From the NCBI RefSeq assembly GCF_003402475.1, contig NZ_BFAB01000001.1:496001-560000 (forward strand): a stretch of 64,000 nt of DNA, read 5' to 3'. A program made the position numbers and the translations under genes. Shown here one piece after another: positions 16,640 through 24,723 of the stretch; position 1 is the stretch's first letter; each line of letters starts with the position of its first letter. The stretch is from Mycobacterium sp. MFM001 (GTDB lineage: Bacteria; Actinomycetota; Actinomycetes; Mycobacteriales; Mycobacteriaceae). The notes beneath the pieces are model-generated. The model was given only the letters and a program-made list of their open reading frames with translations. It did no database searches and was not told where the DNA came from.

Positions 16640-18019
16640 TCAGCGCGGCGGGCGCAGCACCTTCATCGCGATTCGCTTGACCGGCTCGGGAATCCGGTCC
16701 TGCACCGAGAGCGCGGCCTCGGCCGCCCGGGACCGCAGCGGCGCGCCGCGGCCGAACATCCGGTTCAGCGGTCCGCCGGACGGTTCGATCTCGAAATGCA
16801 GCGGTAGGGCGCCCTCCGAGGCACCCAGTGCCTGGGAGATGACGATCCGTTGGATTTCGCTGGTGCCCTCAAAGATGGTGTACAGCTTGGCATCTCGATA
16901 CCACTTCTCCACTGGATGGTCGGTGATGTAACCCCAGCCGCCCATCGTCTGGATAGCCCGCTCGGTTGCCCGGACGGCGACTTCGCTGGCAGCCATTTTC
17001 GACATCGAGCCCTCGCCGCGGTCGAACGCAATGTTATTGGCCGCCATCCAGGAGGCCCGCCAGGTCAGCAGCCGGGCGGCATCGATCTGGGTGGCCAACT
17101 CCGCCAGCGGAAACGCGATGCCCTGATTGTCGATGATCGGGCCGCCGAATGCTTCGCGCTGGGTGGCGTAAGTGGTGGCGTATTCCAGTGCGGCGCGGGC
17201 GATGCCGATCGCCTGCGCGGCAACCATCGGCCGTGTCTGCTCGAAGGTCCCGAGTGTCGCCGAGCCCGACTTTTGCCCGCCGGCGACCACTTCGCGGGCC
17301 TTGGCCAGCTTGTGTTCCAGTTTCTCTTGCCCGCCAAGCAGATTGGCTTCGGGAACCCGGACTCCGTTGAAGCGCAACTCGGCGGTGTGCGACGCCCGGC
17401 AGCCCAGCTTGTCGAGTTTGCGCACCAACTCCAGCCCCGGTGTGCCGCCCGGGACGACGAAGAGCGCCTGGCCGCGGTGACCGAGTTCCTGGTCGACGAC
17501 GGCGTTGACCACATGCACGTTGGCGATGCCGCCGTTGCCGATCCACATCTTGTGGCCGTCGATGATCCAGTCGCTGCCGTCGCGGCGGGCGGTAGTGCGC
17601 AGATTACGCACGTCGCTGCCGCCCTCGGGTTCGGAGATTGCCAGCGCGGCGAGTTTGAGGTCGCCGGGGGTTCCGAAACATTCCGGTGCCCACTCCAGCA
17701 TCTGCTCGGGCGATGCGGCCTGACCGATCGCCGACAATGCCAACGCCGGCATGACGATCGCCAAACCGATTCCGGCGCAACCCCAGAAGAGTTCTTCCAT
17801 GAACATCGGCAGTGAGAGCCCGGTCGGGTCGCCGATCAGGTCGCGGTAGAACAGCGGGCTGTAGAAGCCCTGCTGGGCAGCCTCTTCGAGCACCGGCCAG
17901 GGGAATTCCTGGCGCTGGTCGTACTCGAGCGCGACGGGACGGATCACCGATTCGGCGAACTCGTGGGTGCGCTTGGCCAGGTCGTGCTGAGCTGCCGTCG
18001 GTGTCAAGTCGAAGGTCAT
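16640..18019 (-). CDS. Acyl-CoA dehydrogenase
   Basis: 459 residues with full acyl-CoA dehydrogenase architecture: N-terminal helical domain, central beta domain (LAISEPEGGSDVRNL, DGHKMWIGNGGIAN) and C-terminal helical domain (YATQREAFGGPIIDNQ, MGGWGYITDHPVEKWYRD). The catalytic glutamate is expected in YTIFEGTSEIQR. A further ~50 residues (GALPLHFEIEPSGGPLNRM) extend past the usual end. It catalyses FAD-dependent alpha,beta-desaturation of an acyl-CoA; chain length cannot be read from sequence. It is convergent with the WXG gene, with only 8 bases between them, and unrelated to secretion. Confidence 0.93.
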   Translation of the reverse strand: MTFDLTPTAAQHDLAKRTHEFAESVIRPVALEYDQRQEFPWPVLEEAAQQGFYSPLFYRDLIGDPTGLSLPMFMEELFWGCAGIGLAIVMPALALSAIGQAASPEQMLEWAPECFGTPGDLKLAALAISEPEGGSDVRNLRTTARRDGSDWIIDGHKMWIGNGGIANVHVVNAVVDQELGHRGQALFVVPGGTPGLELVRKLDKLGCRASHTAELRFNGVRVPEANLLGGQEKLEHKLAKAREVVAGGQKSGSATLGTFEQTRPMVAAQAIGIARAALEYATTYATQREAFGGPIIDNQGIAFPLAELATQIDAARLLTWRASWMAANNIAFDRGEGSMSKMAASEVAVRATERAIQTMGGWGYITDHPVEKWYRDAKLYTIFEGTSEIQRIVISQALGASEGALPLHFEIEPSGGPLNRMFGRGAPLRSRAAEAALSVQDRIPEPVKRIAMKVLRPPR

Positions 18020-18090
18020 GAATGCGGCCCCTGCCGTCGCGTCGTCCGAACGGACTGTTGCCGGTTTGGCCGTCGATCAAACCCGACCGG

Positions 18091-18522
18091 TCAGGCGGCC
18101 GATTGCGGGCCGAGCGCGGTCGGCAGATGAAACACCGTGGTAGGCACCGGCATGGCGTCGTTCTCACGGCGCGCGAGCAGCGCGGCGTTTTCGGGTAGCT
18201 GCCTGGAGTTGATGTCGCCGGCGGCGATGCGGCGCAACGTGTTGTGGGCCTGGGCAAGTTGTTCACGCTTGCGGTACTGCCCGCCCGGGAGTTTCACGCC
18301 CGCCCACACGCCGTATTCCTCCTGGTGCTCGACGGCGTAATGGGCACATTTGCGCTGTTGAGCAAGTGGGCAGCGGCGCAGGCACAGCAGCCGCGCCTCG
18401 GTGGCCGACCGCTCATACGCGCGCGCCTTGGCGGCGCCGTCGCCGCCGTCGTCATCGGCGTAGCCGAACCATAATTCCGGATTGGCTGAACACGGGTACC
18501 CCATTCTGTCGTCCTCCCCCAT
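18091..18522 (-). CDS. WhiB-family Fe-S regulator with WhiB5-like cysteine spacing
   Basis: 143 residues. Four cysteines at 11, 47, 51 and 59 give C-x35-C-x3-C-x7-C instead of the usual Cx2Cx5C, and GVWAG follows (EEYGVWAGVKLPGG). As I recall, Mtb WhiB5 is the family member with CxxxC, so this is probably WhiB5-like, not WhiB6, the usual ESX-1 neighbour. Wbl proteins bind a 4Fe-4S cluster and modulate sigma-factor-dependent transcription. It is divergent from the XRE regulator, across a 127-bp AT-richer gap with short palindromic stretches. Confidence 0.88.
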   Translation of the reverse strand: MGEDDRMGYPCSANPELWFGYADDDGGDGAAKARAYERSATEARLLCLRRCPLAQQRKCAHYAVEHQEEYGVWAGVKLPGGQYRKREQLAQAHNTLRRIAAGDINSRQLPENAALLARRENDAMPVPTTVFHLPTALGPQSAA

Positions 18523-18649
18523 GCGACTGAAACGTAGGCGGGAGCGTATACACGTTTACTAGTATCCCGCAAGGAAACGCGACGAACTCGTATATCCGCA
18601 TGGTAGGCAGCGACGCTGTGTACTATCCGGATATGGCCGGAGCGCTACG
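18523..18649. promoter_or_regulatory. Divergent promoter region, whiB-like / XRE regulator
   Basis: A 127-bp gap between two divergently transcribed regulators, AT-richer than its flanks. It contains gtatacacgtttactagtat and tgtgtactatccggatat, both rich in short inverted repeats that could serve as operators. Promoter function is inferred from gene orientation; no -10/-35 pair is assigned. Confidence 0.5.
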
Positions 18650-19405
18650 GTGAGCCGCGAATCGGCGGGCGCGGCTATCCGAGCGCTCCGCGAGGCGCGA
18701 GACTGGTCGCTAGCCGATCTGGCGGCCGTCACCGGTGTCAGCATCATGGGGCTGAGCTATCTGGAGCGAGGCGCTCGTAAGCCGCACAAAAGCACCGTTC
18801 AGAAGGTAGAAAATGGTCTGGGTCTGCCGCCCGGCACCTACTCTCAGCTACTGACCGCCGCCGATCCGGAAGGCGAACTGGGCCGGTTGCTGGCTACCGC
18901 GCCGGCTGAGACGACGTCGACCCGCCCCGCCGCCGCGATCGTCGTGGACCGGCACAGCGACACGGAAGTCCTGGAGAGATACGCGGAAGCTCAGCTCGAG
19001 GCGCTCCACACGGTGATCGAGCGTTTACCTGCGAAGACATCAAACGAATATGAGACGTATATTCTGTCTGTGATCGGACAGTGCGCAAAGGCCGAACTGT
19101 TGGCCGCCAACTCCTGGCGGGTCGCGGTCAACGCCGACGCCGACTCGGCGGGCCGGATCATGGAGCACCTGCAGGCAATCGACGCCACCCGCAGAGCGCT
19201 CCTGGCGCGAATGCCGGTAAGCCTGAGCGCGCGATTCGACCAGGCGTGCGCGCAGTCGCCGCTGCCCGAGCCAGTCATCGCGGCACTACTCGGGGTCACC
19301 GGCGACGAGATGTGGGATATCCGGAACCGCGGCGTCATCCCCCCGGGAGCGCTTGCGCGCGTGCGGGCTTTCGTCGAGGTTGCCAGCGGCCAGGGAAACA
19401 CGTGA
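18650..19405 (+). CDS. XRE-family helix-turn-helix regulator
   Basis: 251 residues from GTG 18650; the ATG 17 bases upstream is out of frame and runs into a stop. Residues about 5-65 form a Cro/CI-type HTH (AIRALREARDWSLADLAAVTG, SIMGLSYLERGARKPH). The remainder is helical, with no enzyme motif and a second possible DNA- or protein-binding segment (IAALLGVTGDEMWDIRNRG). Its stop overlaps the NlpC/P60 gene by 4 bases (GTGA), so regulator and hydrolase are probably co-translated. It may control the ESX-2 run downstream. Confidence 0.85.
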   Translation: MSRESAGAAIRALREARDWSLADLAAVTGVSIMGLSYLERGARKPHKSTVQKVENGLGLPPGTYSQLLTAADPEGELGRLLATAPAETTSTRPAAAIVVDRHSDTEVLERYAEAQLEALHTVIERLPAKTSNEYETYILSVIGQCAKAELLAANSWRVAVNADADSAGRIMEHLQAIDATRRALLARMPVSLSARFDQACAQSPLPEPVIAALLGVTGDEMWDIRNRGVIPPGALARVRAFVEVASGQGNT

Positions 19406-20208
19406 GTCACGGCGAGCTGGAGGTACTGCGCCGCGCTCATGAACTGTTCGCAGGCAGCATCCCTCCGGTGAACATCACCGCGGTGGAGCCGGAAGTACCA
19501 GGCACTGTTCATGGAGCACTGCGATACCACCTCGCGCTAGATGACAGCCGAGAAGCTTTACGCTCGGCTGCTCGCACCGACGCCGCAGCGGCGGCCGTTA
19601 TCACCGGGGCGCATCGAGACCACGTCGCCGCTCGTGGGCAGACCAAGAACGTGCTCGATGAGGCTCGCGCCGACACCGCCGTCGCACCGGATACCCCGAT
19701 CGCACACCGCGAGGCCATCCGGCGTCGGGTGGCGCGGCTGCGCGCACAGCGCGTACATGTGGTGTCCGCCCGCGAGCGGGCGCACCGGCACCGGGCAGCG
19801 ATGCGGCTGCTGCGTTACCGCGCATCACGACGCCGGGCCATCGGACTATCGCGGCTACCGTCACCCAACGGCCGCACTGGGATCGCGGTGCGCGCAGCAC
19901 TGTCGCGGCTGGGCCGGCCCTATGTCTGGGGCGCAACCGGACCGGACCGGTTCGATTGTTCCGGGCTGATGCAATGGTCCTATGCGCAGGCTGGAATCCC
20001 GTTGAGCCGCACCACCTATCAGCAAATTCATGACGGGATCCCGGTGCCGCGTGGGCAAGTTCGTCCGGGTGACCTGGTGTTCCCGCATGCCGGGCACGTT
20101 CAGATGGCCATCGGAAACAACCTTGTCGTGGAAGCTCCCTACTCGGGTGCCACGGTTCGGATCAGCCCGCTGGGCAACAACGTGCAAATCAGGCGCCCAC
20201 TGCCGTAG
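19402..20208 (+). CDS. NlpC/P60 peptidoglycan endopeptidase with RAHxLYG-type N-domain
   Basis: 268 residues from GTG 19402. The N-domain (1-145) starts VLRRAHELFAGSIPP and is clearly homologous to the N-domain of the 23804 protein (REALRSAARTDAAAAAV against REALRYAASADTELATA). A basic segment follows, then a C-terminal NlpC/P60 domain with Cys186 (RFDCSGLMQWSYAQAG) and His232 (FPHAGHVQMAIG). NlpC/P60 enzymes cleave D-Glu/mDAP peptide bonds in the stem. There is no Sec signal; the N-domain may mediate ESX export or complex docking, which is inference. Confidence 0.88.
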   Translation: MSHGELEVLRRAHELFAGSIPPVNITAVEPEVPGTVHGALRYHLALDDSREALRSAARTDAAAAAVITGAHRDHVAARGQTKNVLDEARADTAVAPDTPIAHREAIRRRVARLRAQRVHVVSARERAHRHRAAMRLLRYRASRRRAIGLSRLPSPNGRTGIAVRAALSRLGRPYVWGATGPDRFDCSGLMQWSYAQAGIPLSRTTYQQIHDGIPVPRGQVRPGDLVFPHAGHVQMAIGNNLVVEAPYSGATVRISPLGNNVQIRRPLP

Positions 20209-20270
20209 GCCGACCGAGGGTTGTTAGTCACTGAATTGTCGGTGGGTAGTGGCCTGGGTACCGTCGCCCT

Positions 20271-21437
20271 ATGGAGGGGCCGCTCTTGCAACGTCAGCTC
20301 GGCGACGCCGCCGACGCCATACGGTGCGCTGAATCCCGTCTGGCCCACCAGAATTCGGCGGCAGCCCAGATCGACCTGCAAGTGGTCAGCGCGATATTGA
20401 ATGCGCATTTGACGACGTTAGACGGCCGGGGTGCGCTCGACACGCTGCAGCACGAGGTTCAAGCGGCCGTGCGGACCCGAACCGATCTGGACACCCCGTC
20501 CGGAGCGCGCGACTTCCAACGCTTCCTCATCACCAAGCTCAGGGATATCCGCACGGTGGTGGCGGACACCGGCCTGGACGACACGTCGAAGTCAGCGCTG
20601 ATGGCGGCGTGGACGTCGCTGTACGACGTCTCGAAGACGGGAGGCGGTGAGCAGAGCGATACCCGGCCAGATAGTCCAGCGCCGCCGCCGGACGACACGT
20701 CGTTTTTGTCGGACGACGAGACGGATCCCTACCTCGATTCGCTCCTGGCCGACGACCCCGGCCTCGTCCCCGCCGAAACGCCACCACAAAGTGCCGCCGC
20801 GCCGACGCCACCGGCGATGCCGGGCGTGCCGAATCTCGGCGGGGGAGGGATGCCCAGTTGGGGGATGCCGGGCGGGTTGCCGTTGCCCGCGATGCCGCCG
20901 GATATGGATCGGGAACGGCCGACCGAGCACGACGACGAGGTGCAGACGGAAGACCCACTGCCGCAAGAAGAACCAGCATCGAACGAGGGGACGGACAGTG
21001 GACCCGGCGACGATGCGGCGGCGTCGACAACCACGCAGGAGCCGCCGCCCGAAGGGCCGACCACAGTCACTCTTCCCAACGGTGAGAGTGTCACCGCGGC
21101 CAGCCCCCAGCTCGCCGCCGCGATCAAGGCCGCCGCCGGCGGCACCCCCATCCCGGATGCGTTCCGGCAGCAGGGAATCACGATTCCACCCCCCGGCACC
21201 GCGGTCGCCCAGCCGGTCGACCCGTCGCGCGTTGCGCCGGGGGATATCGGCATGTTCACCAATCGGCACGCTCTTGCGCTCGGCAACAGCAAGGCCCTTC
21301 TCAGCGGCCAGATCCAGCACATCTCCACCGTCAAAGGACCAAGTTTCCTCGGCTGGGAGCACCCGCCCGCGCCGGCAGGTGTCGCCGCATCGACCGAAGC
21401 GCCGGCACCCACCAGGCCAGCCGCGCCACCGAATTGA
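20271..21437 (+). CDS. Proline-rich protein with degenerate NlpC-like C-terminus
   Basis: 388 residues. Residues 1-125 are helical (LLQRQLGDAADAIRCAESRL ...). Residues 130-270 are acidic, Pro/Gly-rich low complexity. The C-terminal ~110 residues include LPNGESVTAASPQLAAAIKA and VDPSRVAPGDIGMFTNRHA LALGNSKALL. This last block looks like the late part of an NlpC/P60 fold (PGD, then His, then IGN), but no catalytic cysteine is visible. I infer an inactive, binding-type relative. It lies in the ESX-2 upstream region; the counterpart in the Mtb Rv3896c-Rv3902c cluster is not assigned. Confidence 0.78.
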   Translation: MEGPLLQRQLGDAADAIRCAESRLAHQNSAAAQIDLQVVSAILNAHLTTLDGRGALDTLQHEVQAAVRTRTDLDTPSGARDFQRFLITKLRDIRTVVADTGLDDTSKSALMAAWTSLYDVSKTGGGEQSDTRPDSPAPPPDDTSFLSDDETDPYLDSLLADDPGLVPAETPPQSAAAPTPPAMPGVPNLGGGGMPSWGMPGGLPLPAMPPDMDRERPTEHDDEVQTEDPLPQEEPASNEGTDSGPGDDAAASTTTQEPPPEGPTTVTLPNGESVTAASPQLAAAIKAAAGGTPIPDAFRQQGITIPPPGTAVAQPVDPSRVAPGDIGMFTNRHALALGNSKALLSGQIQHISTVKGPSFLGWEHPPAPAGVAASTEAPAPTRPAAPPN

Positions 21438-21450
21438 AAGAAGAAACCGG

Positions 21451-21768
21451 ATGTCAGAAAGAATCCTTGTGGTGCCGGCGGAGCTGCGCGCCGCGGCCGA
21501 CCAGCACCAACAGATGTCGGACTATCTGCGAACGATCCCGTCGTCACATCCCGCGATTCAAGACAGCCTCGACTCGCTGGGACCGATCTTCTGCGATCTG
21601 CGCGAGGCCGGACGTGAGCTGCTCGAGCAGCGGCGGCGCTGCTATCAACAGCAAGCCGACGACCACGCCGACATCGCGCACAAGCTGCGTACCGCGGCCG
21701 CCATGTGGGAACAGCACGAGGACGACGCCGCCCACGCCCTCGGCGACGTTGTTGACGACGCTCGATGA
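21451..21768 (+). CDS. EspC-like (WXG-sized) ESX-2-associated protein
   Basis: 105 residues from ATG 21451, 13 bases after the preceding stop. Two-helix architecture of the EspC/DUF2580 type: LVVPAELRAAADQHQQMSDYL, then a turn, then DDHADIAHKLRTAAAMWEQHEDDAAHALG. There is no WXG at the turn, as in EspC. An export signal of YxxxD type is not obvious; WEQHED is the nearest candidate. The stop overlaps the next gene by 4 bases (ATGA). A secreted or chaperoned ESX-2 substrate is the likeliest role. Confidence 0.78.
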   Translation: MSERILVVPAELRAAADQHQQMSDYLRTIPSSHPAIQDSLDSLGPIFCDLREAGRELLEQRRRCYQQQADDHADIAHKLRTAAAMWEQHEDDAAHALGDVVDDAR

Positions 21769-22082
21769 GCGACCCGAATCCCGATTTCGACACCGTTCAC
21801 CCGAGTGGTCACATCCTGGTCCGCTCCTGCCGCGGCGGCTATTTGCACAGCCTCAAACTGAGCGACGCGGCAATGGACAGCGACGCCGAGGCGCTGGCCC
21901 ACGGCATCTTGCTGGCCGCGAACGTGTCCTACCTCAAGGCGGCGCTGGAAGTGCGCAGTGAGATCGTGGCGGCCGGGCACACCCCATCTGCGGAAGTCCC
22001 CACCGTCCACGACCTCGACGTAGCGATCGAGAGGCTACGGGCGCACCGACTGCATCGCCCGGCCCGCTCCCGCCTCGCGTAG
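21765..22082 (+). CDS. Small conserved ESX-2-associated protein
   Basis: 105 residues, coupled by ATGA to the EspC-like gene. It has a beta-rich start (GHILVRSCRGGYLHSLKLSD) followed by a helix (AEALAHGILLAANVSYLKAALEV), a layout recalling YbaB-like or EspH-type small cytosolic proteins in which a strand pair precedes a long helix. No catalytic motif. Its place beside an EspC-like substrate, like EspL/EspH beside theirs in ESX-1, suggests a substrate-specific chaperone. That role is inference. Confidence 0.75.
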   Translation: MSDPNPDFDTVHPSGHILVRSCRGGYLHSLKLSDAAMDSDAEALAHGILLAANVSYLKAALEVRSEIVAAGHTPSAEVPTVHDLDVAIERLRAHRLHRPARSRLA

Positions 22083-22217
22083 CCGTGTCGCGGAGGCGTC
22101 CACGCTGGGTGCGATATCGGTGGGAGGCTCGATGGGGTTGGCGCCGAACAACTCTCGCGCACGTACCAGCAGCAGCTGTACTTCGTCGAGTTGCTGCTGT
22201 AGCGCAGAATCAGCCAT
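22035..22217 (-). CDS. Possible 60-aa RAHxLFG-domain fragment, antisense
   Basis: 60 residues from ATG 22217, preceded by taggg. The sequence ALQQQLDEVQLLLVRARELFG then NPIEPP resembles the first 25 residues of the N-domains at 19402 (LRRAHELFAGSIPP) and 23804 (LLERAHSLYGARSSAGP). It runs opposite to the surrounding genes and overlaps the 3' end of the 21765 gene by 48 bases. It is either a stand-alone short protein of this family or a truncated, inverted remnant of a hydrolase gene. Confidence 0.4.
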   Translation of the reverse strand: MADSALQQQLDEVQLLLVRARELFGANPIEPPTDIAPSVDASATRLREAGAGRAMQSVRP

Positions 22218-22286
22218 GGCCCTACGCTAGTCAGCTCGCACGATGCCCACAATTCACCGCTGCCCGCGCACCGGTACGCTTAGCCG

Positions 22287-23453
22287 GTGGCGATCTTCGG
22301 TCGGAACACGGCGCGTCAGCGCCTCCGGAGAGCGGCTCAGGAATCCCTCGCGATTCCGCCCTTCGGCTCCGAAGTTGGCTGCACCCCCTGGGTGGTGGGT
22401 GAGCTCTGGCCTGCTGAACTGTCCACAATTACGCCTGAAAATGCCTCCGTCGCAAGGTATCTGCGAGCCGAGCTGGATCGGATAGCCCGGTCAGCCAACG
22501 ATCAGGTGCGCACGATCCGGCGATCGGGACCGACGGGGCCGGCCCAGCAAGCAGAAGAGGCGCGCGTCGTCAACGGTGCCCGGGCGTTTGCCGCCGAACG
22601 GGTCGAGGCAGCGCTGCGCCAACTGGGTAAGCAGCTAGAAGACCTTCCCACCGACAACCTGCCGCCGATCTCCCCCGGCCCCGGTGACGGACCAAGCGCC
22701 GAAGATACGCAGCGGCTTCCGATCATCACGGCGGCGCCGGAGCATCGGGCCGATGAGCAGCCGGAGGCTGCGATTCAGGACGCGGAGGCCGCCGCCGAAC
22801 CTGAATCGGACCAGGAACGGCTGCATCGGCTGGTCGAGTTCATGGCCCGTCAAGAACCGGGCTTGCGCTGGGCAGCGGGAGACCGGGAGACCGGCATAAC
22901 CGTTGTGGCTACGGACATTGCCGAAGGCTGGATACCTCCCGGTATCGCGGTGCCGCCCGACGTGCGGCTGCTGTCGCCGCAGCGTCGTACCGGGGACGCA
23001 GCGGCGCTACTCGGCCCCACGACGGTCTCGGTGACGTACGCTCCCGGCGATCCACTGGGTTGGTCGTTCGGCTGGGCAACCGAATTAGACCCCGCCGCGT
23101 ATTCGGTGCGGGCACGGCGGTTGCCGCCCATCGACGATCTCGGCTGGCTGCTGGCCGGGGCCACGCATATGCGCGACGGATTGCCGCGGATGGTGCATAC
23201 CCTGGCCAAGGCGGGCGCGGCGAGAACGCCGGTCCTTGAAACCGAAATAGATGAGCTACGCGCCCACCTGGAAACTGTGTGGCTGCAACTGGTGGCGCAG
23301 TACCCGGAGGTGGACCACGCGGTCCTGCTCAACTGCCTGCTATTGGCAGCCACCGAAGGCATCGCCACCGGAGACCGGTTGACGGCGAATTACCACTTCG
23401 CCTGGTATCAAGCTCTCAATACGCCACCGCCCAACAAGCGGGCCAGCCGGTGA
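22287..23453 (+). CDS. EspK-C-like conserved ESX-2-associated protein
   Basis: 388 residues. The N-terminal ~110 residues are helical, and residues 115-180 are an acidic linker. The C-terminal ~210 residues resemble the EspK C-terminal module: ETGITVVATDIAEGWIPPGIA aligns with DGEIVVANNYGLGFIPDRVNL of EspK. The final helices (ETVWLQLVAQYPEVDHAVLL, DRLTANYHFAWYQAL) parallel the end of EspK. I infer a soluble ESX-2 partner playing the EspK role. By position it may be the counterpart of Mtb Rv3899c, but that was not tested. Confidence 0.82.
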   Translation: MAIFGRNTARQRLRRAAQESLAIPPFGSEVGCTPWVVGELWPAELSTITPENASVARYLRAELDRIARSANDQVRTIRRSGPTGPAQQAEEARVVNGARAFAAERVEAALRQLGKQLEDLPTDNLPPISPGPGDGPSAEDTQRLPIITAAPEHRADEQPEAAIQDAEAAAEPESDQERLHRLVEFMARQEPGLRWAAGDRETGITVVATDIAEGWIPPGIAVPPDVRLLSPQRRTGDAAALLGPTTVSVTYAPGDPLGWSFGWATELDPAAYSVRARRLPPIDDLGWLLAGATHMRDGLPRMVHTLAKAGAARTPVLETEIDELRAHLETVWLQLVAQYPEVDHAVLLNCLLLAATEGIATGDRLTANYHFAWYQALNTPPPNKRASR

Positions 23454-23489
23454 ATTGACGCTGATTGCGGTGGTGGAAATACTGCCACG

Positions 23490-23807
23490 ATGTCGGGGGT
23501 GGGCAGTCGCGCGGAGTTGAGCGACAGCGGTCTGGTTGAAGCGGTTCTGCGGGATTTGAGCGAGGCGGCCGACCGGTGGGCCGCGGTGGTCGCCGAGGCG
23601 GAAACCGTCAGCTACAGCGTCGACTTGGGCGATCTTCATGTGGTGACCAATGCGGACGGCAGGCTGATCGAGTTGACGTTGCATCCGGACGTCATGACCC
23701 GTTACACCCATTTCGAGTTGGCCGATCGGTTGAACTTGGTCATTGCGGCGCTGCGCGCAGAGGCCGAAGCCGACAATCAGGCTCGATACGGCGGCAGTCT
23801 GCGATGA
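23490..23807 (+). CDS. EspL/YbaB-like ESX-2 accessory protein
   Basis: 105 residues. A leading helix (LVEAVLRDLSEAADRWAAVV) is followed by strands YSVDLGDLHVVTNADGRLIELTLHP and a long closing helix (ELADRLNLVIAALRAEAEAD). This helix-strands-helix plan is that of YbaB/EspL. It lies next to the SLT gene with an ATGA overlap. By order it probably corresponds to a small gene upstream of Rv3896c in Mtb. It likely serves as a chaperone or adaptor for ESX-2 substrates. Confidence 0.78.
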   Translation: MSGVGSRAELSDSGLVEAVLRDLSEAADRWAAVVAEAETVSYSVDLGDLHVVTNADGRLIELTLHPDVMTRYTHFELADRLNLVIAALRAEAEADNQARYGGSLR

Positions 23808-24721
23808 CGCCGGATCCATTGACCCTACGGGCTTTTGAGCTGCTTGAGCGAGCCCACAGTCTTTACGGCGCCCGATCGTCCGCCGGACCGGTCGAGCTGT
23901 CGGGCCAGGGGAAGCAGCCCAACCTGTTCACCGAAACGGAGTACACGGCACCGGCGACCCGGCGCGCGAGAGAGGCGTTGCGCTATGCCGCATCGGCCGA
24001 CACCGAATTGGCCACCGCGCTGGCCGGCGCCGGCGCGGACCGTATCCGCGGACGACACGCGAGCAGCATGATCCTGGCCGACGCGCATGGCGACCCGATG
24101 CCGGCCAGCGATACCGTCTTGGGTCGGCGGGAAGCCATGCGCCGCATGGCCGCTCGGTTACACAGGCAGCGTCATAGCATTCAGCGCTCGCGCCGACATT
24201 CGCGGCTGCTGGCCCGACGGCTCAGGCGGCTCGACTATGGACACCGGCGCCGCGGCGCGGGTCCATCCGGTGTGGGCCAGATCCCGCTCAGCGCGGTGGG
24301 ATACGAACGACACCTTTACTCGAGCAAACGAAGCACGGAATACATCTGCGCCGCACTGGATCATCTCGGTATCACCGATCCGGTGGCCCGGCGCAATTGG
24401 CTCCACGGATACCAGACGCTGATAGCGCGGGAATCGGGAGGTCGGCCATCTGCGGTTGCCTCCGAGCCGGCCACAGAACCGGGGCCATTGCAAGCCGACG
24501 GCCACCGGCTGGGCTACGCACGCGGCATCACGCAGACGATCCCGACCACGTTCGCCCGCTACCACCAACCAGGCACGTCGAGCAGTATCTACGATCCGGT
24601 CGCCAATATTTGCGCGTCGATGAACTATGTGATGCACCGGTACGGCGTTAGAGCCAACGGCGACAACCTCATTGCGCTCGTGCAGCAAGCGGATGCGCGA
24701 CGGCCGCCGAAAGGATATTGA
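23804..24721 (+). CDS. Rv3896c-like protein: RAHxLYG N-domain fused to SLT transglycosylase
   Basis: 305 residues from ATG 23804 (Mtb Rv3896c is about 302). The N-domain (1-145; LLERAHSLYGARSSAGP, RREAMRRMAARLHRQRH) is homologous to that of the NlpC/P60 protein at 19402. The C-terminal lysozyme-like domain (about 165-305) has candidate catalytic Glu210 (LIARESGGRPSA), then ITQTIPTTFARYHQPGTS and DPVANICASMNYVMHRYGV, closely matching the 14621 protein. There is no Sec signal. It ends 2 bases before eccB2, so a cell-wall-opening role during ESX-2 assembly is plausible. Confidence 0.9.
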   Translation: MTPDPLTLRAFELLERAHSLYGARSSAGPVELSGQGKQPNLFTETEYTAPATRRAREALRYAASADTELATALAGAGADRIRGRHASSMILADAHGDPMPASDTVLGRREAMRRMAARLHRQRHSIQRSRRHSRLLARRLRRLDYGHRRRGAGPSGVGQIPLSAVGYERHLYSSKRSTEYICAALDHLGITDPVARRNWLHGYQTLIARESGGRPSAVASEPATEPGPLQADGHRLGYARGITQTIPTTFARYHQPGTSSSIYDPVANICASMNYVMHRYGVRANGDNLIALVQQADARRPPKGY

Positions 24722-24723
24722 TC

